A stretch of 28,585 bases of DNA from an uncultured Woeseia sp. (GTDB taxonomy: Bacteria; Pseudomonadota; Gammaproteobacteria; Steroidobacterales; Woeseiaceae). Below are positions 7,712 through 22,675 of the stretch, piece by piece. Where the stretch lies: contig CALALV010000035.1 of NCBI GenBank assembly GCA_937925605.1, positions 1 through 28,585 of the forward strand. Direction: 5' to 3'. The position numbers and the translations under genes were made by a program. Positions within the stretch are counted from its first letter, which is position 1. Each line of letters begins with the position of its first letter. The notes beneath the pieces are model-generated. The model ran no database searches, was not told the origin of the DNA, and saw only the letters and a program-made list of their open reading frames with translations.

Positions 7712-9229
7712 ATGCCCGCCAACGTCCACTACGTAAGCAGCGACACGGCGCGATTCGACGTGTTTGCAGGCAGCCTGCCATCCGGCGAGCCGCGCCTCGT
7801 CCGCCAGGAACTCCTGTGGGGCGATCGCGTGCGCCGCCTCGGTCCGGGCCGCAGTGCGACCGAGTGGCGCGTCCGGGCGCGCGGCCGGACCGGCTACGTC
7901 GCGCGTGCCGCGCTCGGCGGCGACCCGCTGCTCGAGGTCTATTTCATCGACGTCGGCCAGGGCGACGGCATCCTGATCTGCACGCCGGAACGGCGGCACA
8001 TCCTGATCGACGGCGGCTGGCCGCGCCGCGGCCAGCCGACCGGCAAGAACGCCGCCGACTTCGTCGACTGGAAGTTTGCGAAGGACTACGAGATGGACCG
8101 GATCGACCTGGACGCGGTCATGTGCTCGCACAACGACCAGGACCACTACGGCGGGCTCTGGGACCTGTTCAACCCTGAAGAGGAACACGAACTCGACATA
8201 CCGACCAGCCGGGTCACCGCCGAGCGCTTCTATCATGCCGGGTTGTCCTGGTGGCGCGAGAACGGCCGGCGCACGCTGGGCCGGACGGTCGAGACGCCGC
8301 TCGGCCGGATGCATACGCAGCTCATCGATTCGCGCAACAGCGTACTCGACGGACTGCGCGCCGGCGCCGATCCCGCCCTGCAGGGCGAGTGGGCGGATTT
8401 CCTCGAAACCATGACGAAGGTCCGTACGCGTGCCGGCACGCTGACGCCGATGCAGCGCCTCGGCCATTCCGCAGGCTACGTGCCCGGTTTCGCGCCCGGC
8501 GACGGCGACGTCGCGATACGCGTCCTGGCGCCGGTCGAGTTCGACGTCGACGGCCGCACAGGCATTCGCTACTACGCGGGCGGCAGCAGCAAGAACACGA
8601 ACGGCAACAGCCTGCTGCTGCGCCTCGACTACGGCCGCAGCCGCGTGCTCCTGACCGGCGACCTGAACACGAAGAGCATGCGTGCGCTGCTCGATGACTG
8701 GACCGGCGAGCGCCAGGAATTCCAGTGCGACGTGGCGAAGGCCTGCCACCACGGCAGCGACGACGTCTCCTATGATTTCCTCGCGGCGATGCGCCCGGCC
8801 GTCACGATCATCTCGTCCGGCGACAACGAGGGCCACGACCACCCGCGTCCCGGCGTGATCGCGGCCTCGGCGACGACCGGCTACCTGAGCATCGAGGACG
8901 ACCGGATCGTCTCGCCGCTGATCTACTCGACGGAGCTCGCGCGCAGCGTCCGGATCGGCAAGCTGACCGCGCTCGAGGTTCCCGACAACGGCGGCAGCCG
9001 CAAGCTGTCGGCGGCCGAGTTCGCCCGCACGCGGGCGGAGCTCGCGGTCACTATGGCCGGCGACCGCAGGCCGAGCAGCCGCACGCGCAACGCCAGGGGC
9101 AGCTACGTTGTGGCCGGCACGGTGTACGGACTGGTCAACGTACGCACCGACGGCGAGCGCATCCTGTGCGCGACGCTGAACGAGGCGGGCTACCGCTGGC
9201 AGGTCAAGACGCTGAGTTCGCGCTTCTGA
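7712..9229 (+). CDS. ComEC/Rec2-like metallo-beta-lactamase fold hydrolase with N-terminal SH3-like segment
   Basis: A 505-residue soluble protein. Residues 1-70 resemble a bacterial SH3-like domain (WRVRARGRTGYVARAAL). From 75 on it is a metallo-beta-lactamase fold of the ComEC C-terminal type: EVYFIDVGQGDGILI, HILIDGG, the metal motif SHNDQDHYGG (H140, D142, D144, H145), LLLRLDYGRSRVLLTGDL with D317, and KACHHGSDD (H346, H347). A second SH3-like stretch appears at the end (ARGSYVVAGTVYGLVNVR). Related stand-alone MBL proteins are presumed nucleases or phosphodiesterases. There is no signal peptide or ComEC channel domain. I prefer the ATG at 7712, with GGGAG about 8 nt upstream, over the in-frame ATG at 7688, whose AAAGG abuts the codon. 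The gene converges on nei. Confidence 0.85.
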   Translation: MPANVHYVSSDTARFDVFAGSLPSGEPRLVRQELLWGDRVRRLGPGRSATEWRVRARGRTGYVARAALGGDPLLEVYFIDVGQGDGILICTPERRHILIDGGWPRRGQPTGKNAADFVDWKFAKDYEMDRIDLDAVMCSHNDQDHYGGLWDLFNPEEEHELDIPTSRVTAERFYHAGLSWWRENGRRTLGRTVETPLGRMHTQLIDSRNSVLDGLRAGADPALQGEWADFLETMTKVRTRAGTLTPMQRLGHSAGYVPGFAPGDGDVAIRVLAPVEFDVDGRTGIRYYAGGSSKNTNGNSLLLRLDYGRSRVLLTGDLNTKSMRALLDDWTGERQEFQCDVAKACHHGSDDVSYDFLAAMRPAVTIISSGDNEGHDHPRPGVIAASATTGYLSIEDDRIVSPLIYSTELARSVRIGKLTALEVPDNGGSRKLSAAEFARTRAELAVTMAGDRRPSSRTRNARGSYVVAGTVYGLVNVRTDGERILCATLNEAGYRWQVKTLSSRF

Positions 9230-9251
9230 GTCCCGGCCAGCGACCGGGGCT
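9229..9251. terminator. Stem-loop between convergent MBL and nei genes
   Basis: AGTCCCGG (9229-9236) can pair with CCGGGGCT (9244-9251) around a 7-nt loop, an 8-bp stem with one G-T wobble. It fills the 21-nt gap between the two convergent stop codons, where a bidirectional terminator would be expected. There is no T tract on either side, so it may need Rho or may be incidental. Confidence 0.35.
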
Positions 9252-10060
9252 CAGCGCTCGCGCGGCTGGCAGGCAGGGCATAGGTAAAGGCCGCGGCTGC
9301 CCACGTCCATGCGCAGGACGGTCGTGCCGCAGCGCCGGCAGGGCTGGTCGTCGCGCGAGTAGACCCAGAAGCGTCCGCCGCGCCTCCGGCCCTTGCGCCG
9401 CGACGGCGGCAGCGTGCTGCCGCGCGATTCGTAAGAGCGCCGCGCCAGTTTCAGCGACTCGCGCGCGAGGCGACGGCGCTCGGCCGTCGACAGGTCCGCA
9501 GGCCGCAGCGCCGGGTGCAGGCGTGCCGTGAACAGGATCTCCGAACGCAGGTAGTTGCCGATACCGGCGAGGAAGCCCTGGTCGAGGTAGAGCGCGCCGA
9601 GCGTGCGACGCCGGAAGCGGTCCCCGGCCAGCCGCTGCGCGAGCCGGGCGGTCGACAGGTCGCGGTCGAGCACGTCGGGACCCAGGCGCGCGAGGAACGG
9701 GTGCCGAGCGAGGCCCTCGTCGTCGAGTACCTCGATCTCGGAGGCGCTGTAGAGCCAGGCGCTGCGGTTGCGCGTGTGCAGGGCAACGCGGAGGTCGCGG
9801 TTCGTGCGTGGCCGCTCGCCGCGAACCGTCGTGTACCAGCGGCCGTACAGCTGGTTGTGGCTGTACAGGGTCAGGCCATTGTCGAAGCGGGTCAGCATCG
9901 CCTTGCCGCGCGTGTCGACGGCGCGGACCGTTGCGCCGAGCAGCGCATCGCGGTGCCTGCGCAGGCGCGCCGGCCCGAAGAAGACGTCCTCGAGCGGGTC
10001 GTCGAGCAGCGCGCCGGCGACCCGGTCGGCCGCCAGGCGGATCTCGGGACCTTCAGGCAT
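9251..10060 (-). CDS. nei: Endonuclease VIII (Nei), Fpg/Nei DNA glycosylase
   Basis: A 269-residue DNA glycosylase/AP lyase that excises oxidised pyrimidines. The N-terminus MPEGPEIRLAADRV is the Nei signature: after Met removal, P1 is the Schiff-base nucleophile and E2 the acid. K53 lies in the RGKAML loop. The helix-two-turn-helix is at FLAGIGNYLRSEILF. A C-terminal zinc finger has C241, C244, C261 and C264. The MPEGPE(I) start and the RLAADRV helix favour Nei over Fpg (MutM usually begins MPELPE). The length is normal. The ATG overlaps the end of the DUF2256 gene by 8 nt, so the two are co-translated. No inactivating change is visible. Confidence 0.93.
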   Translation of the reverse strand: MPEGPEIRLAADRVAGALLDDPLEDVFFGPARLRRHRDALLGATVRAVDTRGKAMLTRFDNGLTLYSHNQLYGRWYTTVRGERPRTNRDLRVALHTRNRSAWLYSASEIEVLDDEGLARHPFLARLGPDVLDRDLSTARLAQRLAGDRFRRRTLGALYLDQGFLAGIGNYLRSEILFTARLHPALRPADLSTAERRRLARESLKLARRSYESRGSTLPPSRRKGRRRGGRFWVYSRDDQPCRRCGTTVLRMDVGSRGLYLCPACQPRER

Positions 10061-10196
10061 CGCGACGGCGCTGGCGGCGGCAGCGCTCGGAGCAGTAGCG
10101 AACCTGTTGCCAGTCGCGCGCCCACTTTCGCCGCCAGGCGAACGGCCGGCCGCAGCTCTTGCAGGTCTTCTCGGGCAGGTGCGGTTTGCGATGCAC
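10053..10196 (-). CDS. DUF2256 zinc-ribbon-like small protein
   Basis: A 47-residue gene. The translation, starting with GTG, reads HRKPHLPEKTCKSCGRPFAW, then RRKWARDWQQVRYCSERCRR. It has the DUF2256 pattern LPxKxCxxCGRPFxWRKKW...VxYCSxRC, with four cysteines (C12, C15, C35, C39) suited to one zinc ion. GGAG on the minus strand, 6 nt before the GTG, supports the start. The gene overlaps nei by 8 nt. DUF2256 genes are often found near photolyase-type DNA repair genes, so a role with DNA lesions or nucleic-acid binding is plausible but unproven. Confidence 0.88.
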   Translation of the reverse strand: MHRKPHLPEKTCKSCGRPFAWRRKWARDWQQVRYCSERCRRQRRRDA

Positions 10197-10218
10197 TGGC
10201 TTCTCCGGAACTGACCGG

Positions 10219-10247
10219 ATTATCGCGCGCACCGTCGCGACATTTAA
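10219..10247 (-). promoter_or_regulatory. Possible promoter for the DUF2256-nei unit
   Basis: On the minus strand, TTAAAT (complement of 10242-10247) and GATAAT (complement of 10219-10224, five of six -10 matches) are spaced exactly 17 nt apart. They lie 23 nt before the GTG of the DUF2256 gene, in the 83-bp gap after the kinase operon. The -35 match is poor. If real, it separates nei from the signalling operon. Confidence 0.35.
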
Positions 10248-10279
10248 GCCGCACGCTGTAACAACTGGTATCGGCCGCG

Positions 10280-12721
10280 TCAGCCGGCGCCCTCGGCGAG
10301 CGGCAACTGCGCCTCGATTCGCTCGCTCTCCGTGCGCAGGCGCACCAGCGCCTGGCCGATGCCGGCTTCGTCCACGGGCGCCTGCTTCGCGCGGTGCTCC
10401 AGCTCGGCGAATGCATCGCCGAGGGCGAGGGCACCGAAGATCGCGCAGGCACCCTTGTTGCGGTGCGCCAGCTCGCGCAGTTGTCCGAAATTGCCGGTTT
10501 CGATCGACGCCTGCGCCAGCTCGAGCGCTTCCCGGTTGTCCTTGACGAAAGCGCGCAGCATGTCCTCACGCAGCTCGATGTCGCCGCCGGTCAGCAGGTC
10601 GAGGGCCGCCTCGTCGATGACGTCGCCGGGACGCGGCGCGGGCTGTGCCGGCGCGACGGGCCCGTTCTCGACCTGCGGCCAGTAGCGACGCAGCTTTTCG
10701 GCGAGGTCGTCCAGTCGCATGGGCTTGGTCAGTACCGCGTTCATGCCGGCTTCCGTGCAGCGCTGTTCGATGTCCGGCAGCGCGTGTGCCGTGCAGGCGA
10801 TGATCGGCACGTTGCGGTAGTCAGCCTCGCTGTCGCGGATCACGCGCGCCAGCTCGAAGCCGTCCATCTGCGGCATCTCGCAATCGGTGATGACGATGTC
10901 GAACGGCCGGGACCGGAGCTTGGCGAGGGCGGCGATGCCGTCGCTTGCCGTGTCCGCGTGCGCGCCGAGCTGCTCGACCTGGCGCACCTGCAAGAGCCGG
11001 TTCACCGGGTGATCGTCGACGACGAGGATCCGCACGTCCGGGCTGCCGGTCTCGAGCAGCGCGCTGATCGCCGAGTCGCCCTGGCGCGCCGTGCCGTTCG
11101 CAGCACTGCGCGGCGACTCGGCGATGCGGACGGGCAGTTCGACGCTTGCCGTCGTGCCGCGTCCCGGTGAACTCGACAGCGCGACCTTGCCGCCCAGCCG
11201 GTGGGCCAGGCCGCGACAAATGGCGAGCCCCAGGCCCGTACCGCCCGTGCGCCGTGCAACCTCGACCGCGCCCTGTTCGAACGGCTGGAACAGCTTGTCG
11301 AGCGCATCGGGCTCGATCCCGACACCCGTGTCGCTGACCGTGAAGACCAGCCGGCAATCGCGTGCGCCGCGTTCCTTCACTGTCGCGCGCACCTCGATAT
11401 GGCCGTCGTCGGTGAACTTGACCGCGTTGCTGACGAAATTGCCGAGCACCTGCTGCACCCGGAACGCGTCAGTCACGACCCACGCCGGCACGTCCGGATC
11501 GACGATGCGCGTGATGCGGATCCGGCGCGCGGCGGCAGTCGGGGTCCAGGTGGCGACGACGCTGTCGACGAGCGACTCGACCGATGCCGGCGCGGCGGCG
11601 ACCTCGAGCTTGCCGGCCTCGATTTTCGCCATGTCCAGCAGGTCGTTCAGCAGCGACAGGAGCGAGCGGGCGGATTCCTGTGCCGTGCGCAGCAACGAGG
11701 CCTTCTGGCCGTCGAGGCCCGAACGCTCCAGCAACTCCATCGCGCCGAGCACGCCGTTCATAGGCGTGCGGATCTCGTGGCTGACGGTGGCGAGGAACGC
11801 GCTCTTGGCGCGCGACGCGGCCTCGGCGTCATCGCGCGCTTTCGCGAGCGCCTCGTTGGTGCGGGTCAGCTCGCGGGTGCGTTGCTCCACGCGCTCGGCG
11901 AGCATCGCGCGTTCGCGTTCGACGGCGGACTTGGCGGCCTCGAGATCCTCGGCGGTCAGCAGCAGTTCGCCCTGCTTCTCGGAAAGCTCGACGCGCATGT
12001 GGTCGAGCGCTTGCCCGAGTGCCGCGATCTCGTCCCTGCCGCTCACGCGGATCGGCGTGCGCAGCTCCCCCTCGCCGATGCGCCGGCTGGCGTCGACGAG
12101 GCCGGACATCCGGCCGAACAGCGCGTTGTTCAGGAACAGCCACGCGGCGAAGCTCAGCCCCAGCACCGTGATCCCGATGATCAGGGCCTGGTTGATGGCC
12201 GCTGCCTGCTGACCGACCTGGGTCGCGGCCATGTCGTAGACCAGCAGCAGCGTGTGGCCCGAGGGTTGGTTGGTAAACAGCCGCGGCCGGCTGTCGCTGA
12301 CCATGCTGGCGAAGTACAGCAGGTCGCCGTCGACCTGGTAAGCCTGCATGTCATCGCGGCGGACCCGGTCCAGCACCCCCGACATCTGCGGCTCGGTCAG
12401 CGCGTCGATCGGCTTGCCCTGGTAGACGCTGTCCGAGCTGAAGCGGACCTGGTTGTTCGAGTCGATCAGCAGCGCGAGATGGAGTCCGCGCATGACGAGC
12501 AGCTGTTCGATCGCGTTGCGAATTCGCCCCGGGTTGTCGCGGCGCAGGCCCGCGGCGACGTCCGAGGCGGCCTGGTTGCTGACCGTGGTCAGGAGCTCCG
12601 TGACCAGTTTCTCGGCACTCGCGTTCGACATGCGGATGCTGGTCAGCCCGACCGCGCCCGCCGCGAGCAGGCCGACCAGCAGCAGCATTGCGGGGATCAG
12701 GTAGCGCAGCGGGTAATTCAT
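10280..12721 (-). CDS. Unorthodox hybrid sensor histidine kinase (HAMP-HisKA-HATPase-REC-HPt)
   Basis: An 813-residue inner-membrane kinase. A membrane helix at 8-29 and another at about 179-198 enclose a periplasmic sensor of about 150 residues that matches no named family I recognise. HAMP covers about 198-250, and a coiled coil leads to HisKA with H315 in SHEIRTPMNG. The ATPase domain has the N box near 432, DTGVGI (464-469) and GTGLGLA. The receiver (563-680) has D569/D570, phospho-acceptor D613 (ITDCEMP) and K666. A C-terminal HPt has H753 in LAHRNKGACAIFGA. This is the BvgS/EvgS-type three-step relay without a PAS domain. All phosphotransfer residues are intact. It starts 21 nt after the binding-protein stop and is the last gene of the operon. 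Its output partners are probably the upstream receiver proteins. Confidence 0.92.
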   Translation of the reverse strand: MNYPLRYLIPAMLLLVGLLAAGAVGLTSIRMSNASAEKLVTELLTTVSNQAASDVAAGLRRDNPGRIRNAIEQLLVMRGLHLALLIDSNNQVRFSSDSVYQGKPIDALTEPQMSGVLDRVRRDDMQAYQVDGDLLYFASMVSDSRPRLFTNQPSGHTLLLVYDMAATQVGQQAAAINQALIIGITVLGLSFAAWLFLNNALFGRMSGLVDASRRIGEGELRTPIRVSGRDEIAALGQALDHMRVELSEKQGELLLTAEDLEAAKSAVERERAMLAERVEQRTRELTRTNEALAKARDDAEAASRAKSAFLATVSHEIRTPMNGVLGAMELLERSGLDGQKASLLRTAQESARSLLSLLNDLLDMAKIEAGKLEVAAAPASVESLVDSVVATWTPTAAARRIRITRIVDPDVPAWVVTDAFRVQQVLGNFVSNAVKFTDDGHIEVRATVKERGARDCRLVFTVSDTGVGIEPDALDKLFQPFEQGAVEVARRTGGTGLGLAICRGLAHRLGGKVALSSSPGRGTTASVELPVRIAESPRSAANGTARQGDSAISALLETGSPDVRILVVDDHPVNRLLQVRQVEQLGAHADTASDGIAALAKLRSRPFDIVITDCEMPQMDGFELARVIRDSEADYRNVPIIACTAHALPDIEQRCTEAGMNAVLTKPMRLDDLAEKLRRYWPQVENGPVAPAQPAPRPGDVIDEAALDLLTGGDIELREDMLRAFVKDNREALELAQASIETGNFGQLRELAHRNKGACAIFGALALGDAFAELEHRAKQAPVDEAGIGQALVRLRTESERIEAQLPLAEGAG

Positions 12722-12742
12722 CCTGGTCTCGCGCCGGCTCGC

Positions 12743-13695
12743 CTAGCGGTCGCCGTCCGCGCGCGGCGGCAGGGCGGCCGGCGTGAACAGCCTGGGCAGG
12801 GTTGCGCCGGTCACGCCGCGATTCCGCAGCGATTCGGACTCGACGACGCGCCCGAGCGTCGCCAGGAATTCCGCGTCGCCGCCGCCGAGTACACGGTGGT
12901 TATCGCGCAGCGTGAACAGGCCGGTGCCGTCGATGGCCCGCAGGAACTCTTCCGGCTCGAGGCGCAGGCGCGGCGCGAGGATCTCCGCCGCCGCGGCGGG
13001 GTCGGCGGCAAAGCGCTCGAGTGCGCGGAACCAGGCCGCGGCGAACGCCCGCACGTGCTGCGGGCGCCGTTCGAGCAGATCCTTGCGGGCAATGAATACG
13101 TCGATGATCTCCCCGGGAATGTCGGCGCTCGAGAAGATCTCGTGTCCGCCGCGCTCGAGCAGCTCGGTTCTCGTCGGCTCCCAGGTCAGCAGCACGTCCA
13201 CGTCGCCCGCATCCCAGGCGGCGAGCTGGTCGGGGAAATCCACGAATACCGGCACGATGTCGCGCGGCGCGAGACCGGCCTCGTCGAGCAGCCGGCTGGC
13301 GAAGAAGGCGCCGAGCTCGCTGGCCTCGATGCCGACGCGCAGCCCCCGGATGTCGCCGAGTTCTTCGACCGGCTGCCGGCTGATGGCCGCATCGCCGCCC
13401 AGGGACTCGTCGATGACGATGAGCGCCCGGTGGTCATCGCTGCGGTCGGAGAGCTCGACGAGGTAGTCGAAGGTCAGCGCGACGATGTCGATGCCGCCGA
13501 CCAGGTAGGCGCGCCGGGCCTCCGCGGGCGACTGGAACTCGACGAACTCGACGCCGTGTTCATCGAGCGCGGGGTCGTCTACTGCAAGCCAGGCGATCGC
13601 GTAGGGCGGCCACTCGAGCAGCCCGACGCGCAGCGGCGGTTCCGGCGGCGTGCAGGCAACCAGCAGCAGCGATGCCAGCAATACGCAGCGCATTC

Positions 13696-13699
<4 letters not shown>
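12743..13699 (-). CDS. Periplasmic solute-binding lipoprotein (NMT1/SsuA-like), probable sensor partner
   Basis: A 318-residue protein starting at GTG 13699, with GAGGAG 8 nt upstream (complement of 13708-13713). MRMRCVLLASLLLVAC is a lipoprotein signal with the lipobox ending at C16. The body fits type II periplasmic binding proteins of the nitrate/sulfonate/thiamine-precursor group: LRVGLLEWPPYAIAWLA, AYLVGGIDIVALTFDYLVEL, LRVGIEASELGAFFASRLL, and AAWDAGDVDVLLTWEPT. No permease or ATPase gene is near. Instead the gene sits between two hybrid kinases, overlapping the stop of the giant kinase gene (GTGA) and preceding the second kinase by 21 nt. I infer that it binds a small ligand and presents it to one of the kinases rather than feeding a transporter. 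The ligand is unknown. Confidence 0.85.
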
Positions 13700-20276
<6,577 letters not shown>

Positions 20277-20280
<4 letters not shown>

Positions 20281-21533
20281 GGGGAGGCTTTCCGCACCAG
20301 CGCACGGAACTGCGCATCGTCGACCGGGCGCGAGATGAAATAGCCCTGGCCGAGGTCGCAGCCGGCGTGCCTGAGTGCGTTCCACTCAGCCTGCGTCTCG
20401 ATTCCTTCGGCGATCGACTGGATGTTCAGGCGGCGAGCCATGTCGATGCTGGCCTCGACGATAGCCCGGGCTTCGTTCTTGTCGGTCATCCTGGCGACGA
20501 AGCTGCGATCGATCTTGAGTTCCGTGAACGCGATGCGCGCGAGCTGCTGGATGCTAGAGAAGCCCGTGCCGAAGTCGTCGATGGCGAGCCCGAAACCGCG
20601 GAGGCGCAGCCGCGCGAGGTTCTCCAGCGCGGGTGCGACGTCGGTCATCGCGGCGGACTCGGTGATTTCCAGCGTGACCCGCGATGCGTCCAGCCCCTCG
20701 CCGCGCACCGTGTCGGTGATCCGGTCGGCGAGGTCGGTGTTGGTCAGCGAGGTCAGCGACAGGTTGACCGACACGCTGAGGTCCAGGCCCTCGTCGTTCC
20801 ACGCGCGGCAGGCGGAAGCGGCCTGCTCCAGCATGGTGAACGTCAGGCTGTCGAGCCTGCCGCAGGACTCCAGCGGTTCGATAAATGCGTAGGGTGCGAC
20901 GATGCCGCGTTCCGGGTGCAGCCAGCGCGCGAGCGCCTCCGCGCCGACGATGCGGCCGCTGCCGAGCCTGGCTTTCGGCTGGAAGAAAGGCTCGAACTGG
21001 CCGGCTTCGATGCCGGCCAGGATCTCCTCCACGCCGAACGCGGGCGCGGTGGAAAAAGTCTGTGTGCGCTTCAGGCCCGCTTCGCGCGCATCCTGCTCCA
21101 GCAGCTCGCCGACCGACCGGCGCGTAGCCGGCTTCTCAATGACGCCGAGCAGGCGCACGCCGTAGGCCTGCGTCATGATCTGCACGGAGTTGATGACGTT
21201 GCTGTCGTGCGCGCTCGTGATGATCACGCCGGCCGCGGAGCCCAGCTGGCCCAGGTGGCGCATGAATTCCATGCCGTCCATCGTCGGCATGTCGAGGTCG
21301 CAGAGGATCAGGTCGACGCCGGATGCCGCGTGCAGCCGCTCGAGCGCTTCGGCGCCGTTAGCGGCCTCCAGCACGTCGTCGGCGCCGAGCGCGCGCATCA
21401 TGTGGGCGAGGGCGCGGCGCTGGAAGTCGTGGTCCTCGGCTATCAGCACCGTCATGCCCTCGGCGGCGGTGCCGGGTCCCCGCACCGCCTTGCCCGCTGC
21501 GGGCGTGCCGCCGAGCGGCATGCGCGCGCTCAC
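20277..21533 (-). CDS. Response regulator with EAL c-di-GMP phosphodiesterase output (RocR/PvrR-like)
   Basis: A 418-residue protein. The receiver (about 27-145) has E33/D34, phospho-acceptor D79 (LILCDLDMP) and K134 (VIEKP). The EAL domain (about 165-415) keeps its catalytic set: E199 of AEAL, N257 (SVNLS), E289/E292 (LEITES), DDFGTG with D319/D320, K340 (ELKID), E376 (EGIET) and Q396 (GQGYF). It should therefore hydrolyse c-di-GMP to pGpG in the cytosol under phosphorylation control. The order and length match RocR/PvrR of Pseudomonas. It starts at GTG 21533, overlapping the previous stop (GTGA), and its own stop overlaps the giant kinase start. The first 26 residues before the receiver are a Gly/Ala-rich lead; an internal start at M27 (MTVLIAEDHD) is possible. 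Confidence 0.92.
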
Positions 21534-21937
21534 GCGGCCGTCCCCGCTGCCATCGCCTCGACGGCGTCCACGGCCGCCATGAAGCCGGTGCCCTTCTCGA
21601 AGAAGTTCTCGGCGCCGGCGTCCAGGCAGCGCTGCCGCACGTCGGCACCGCTCCAGGTCGTCAGGACCAGCACGCGCGGCCGCTGCGCGCGGCCTTCCAG
21701 CTCGCGCAGCACGTCGAGGCCCGAGCCGTCCGGCAGCCGCAGGTCGAGCAGCACCACGTCCGGCTGCTCCTGCTCGATCGCCGCCAGCGTGCCGGCGCAG
21801 TCCACGGACTCGAGGATGGTCGTGACGCCCGGCACCCGGGACAGCAGCGAAATCATGCGCCGGCGCAGCAGCTCGGCATCATCGGCGATCAGTATTTTCA
21901 ACAACTTGGCGGCTCGCGGTCCCGGGTACGGTGACAT
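21530..21937 (-). CDS. Stand-alone receiver-domain response regulator
   Basis: A 135-residue protein that is only a receiver domain. KILIADDAE gives the acidic pair D19/D20, VVLLDLRLPDGSG the phospho-acceptor D65, VLTTWSG the conserved Thr (93/94), and NFFEKG the lysine K115. The remaining C-terminal residues form the last helix, with no output domain. Such proteins act as phosphate sinks, shuttles between HPt domains, or protein-binding switches (CheY/DivK-like). It is the first gene of the downstream operon and overlaps the RR-EAL gene (GTGA). The ATG at 21937 gives a 12-residue lead; a start at the TTG codons before KILIADD is possible. Confidence 0.88.
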   Translation of the reverse strand: MSPYPGPRAAKLLKILIADDAELLRRRMISLLSRVPGVTTILESVDCAGTLAAIEQEQPDVVLLDLRLPDGSGLDVLRELEGRAQRPRVLVLTTWSGADVRQRCLDAGAENFFEKGTGFMAAVDAVEAMAAGTAA

Positions 21938-22042
21938 ACCCTACCGATCGGGCCGCCCCGCGGGGATCGGGCAGCGACTGATTTTCGAATCACGGAACGG
22001 ATGAGTCCGCTGTCACGGAATCCGTGACAAGGAACGGCCGCG
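21938..22042 (-). promoter_or_regulatory. Promoter/operator gap between the two signalling units
   Basis: This 105-nt space is the only break over 25 nt in the signalling block. On the minus strand, TTGTCA (five of six -35 matches) lies inside the perfect palindrome of 22011-22029, though I find no convincing -10 17-18 nt after it. It probably drives the receiver/RR-EAL/kinase operon and may be bound by a regulator through the palindrome. Confidence 0.4.
22011..22029. repeat. Perfect 19-bp palindrome TGTCACGGA-A-TCCGTGACA
   Basis: Two 9-nt arms are exactly inverted around a single central base. A third copy of the half-site core TCACGGA lies at 21990-21996, 23 bp away in direct orientation. 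The size and symmetry suit a dimeric regulator such as the LuxR-type protein encoded just upstream. A one-base loop and the lack of a T tract argue against an ordinary terminator. Confidence 0.6.
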
Positions 22043-22675
22043 TCAGTCGAGCAGCCGGTGCTCCATCGCGTAGCGCGTGACTTCGACGTCCGAGCGCAGC
22101 GCCAGTTTCCTGAGGATGCGGCGCCGGTAGGTCGCGATCGTGTTGACGCTGAGTTCGAGCCCCTCCGCGATCTCGCGCGTGCCCTGCCCGGAGGCGATCA
22201 TGCGCAGCACCTGGAACTCGCGGTTCGACAGCAGTTCGTGCGGCGTGTCGCCGCGCGGGCGGGCGAGCTCGGCGGCCAAGTGGTCGGCGGCGCTGGGGCT
22301 GACGTACTTGTTGCCGCCCGCGGCCCGGCGCACGGCCTCGACGATGTCGTCGGCGGCGCTCTCCTTGGAGACGAAGCCGGCGGCGCCGGCGCGCAGCATG
22401 CGCACGGCGAAGTCCCGCTCCGGCAGCATGCTCAGCATCAGCACGGGCAGGTCCGGCTTGCCGACGAGAATGCGGTTCAGTGCCTCGAGGCCGCTGGGGC
22501 CGGGCATGTTGACGTCGAGGATGACCACGTCCACGTCGAGCGACAGCGAGAGACTGATCGCCTCGTGCGCGTCGCGGGCCTCGGCCAGCACGTCGATGTC
22601 GTTCTCGCGCCCGAAGACCTTCGCGAGGCCTTCCCGGATCAGCGCGTGGTCGTCGGCGACGAGTACCCGGATCAT
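22043..22675 (-). CDS. NarL/FixJ-family (LuxR-type HTH) response regulator
   Basis: A 210-residue DNA-binding regulator. The receiver has D8/D9, phospho-acceptor D54 (VVILDVNMPG), T/S near 82 and K104 (GFVSKES). A GerE/LuxR helix-turn-helix occupies about 147-207 (LLSNREFQVLRMIASGQGTREIAEGLELSVNTIATYRRRIL). It should bind DNA as a dimer when phosphorylated. Its ATG overlaps the stop of the preceding histidine kinase (ATGA), which makes that HisKA_3-type kinase its cognate partner, as in NarX-NarL pairs. It may also be a target of the HPt domains downstream, as RocA1 is in the Roc system. A candidate operator follows its stop. Confidence 0.93.
   Translation of the reverse strand: MIRVLVADDHALIREGLAKVFGRENDIDVLAEARDAHEAISLSLSLDVDVVILDVNMPGPSGLEALNRILVGKPDLPVLMLSMLPERDFAVRMLRAGAAGFVSKESAADDIVEAVRRAAGGNKYVSPSAADHLAAELARPRGDTPHELLSNREFQVLRMIASGQGTREIAEGLELSVNTIATYRRRILRKLALRSDVEVTRYAMEHRLLD

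Noticed and set aside
22011..22029. The palindrome as a Rho-independent terminator for the LuxR-type regulator gene
   Set aside because: The loop would be a single base and no T tract follows on the minus strand. An operator fits better.
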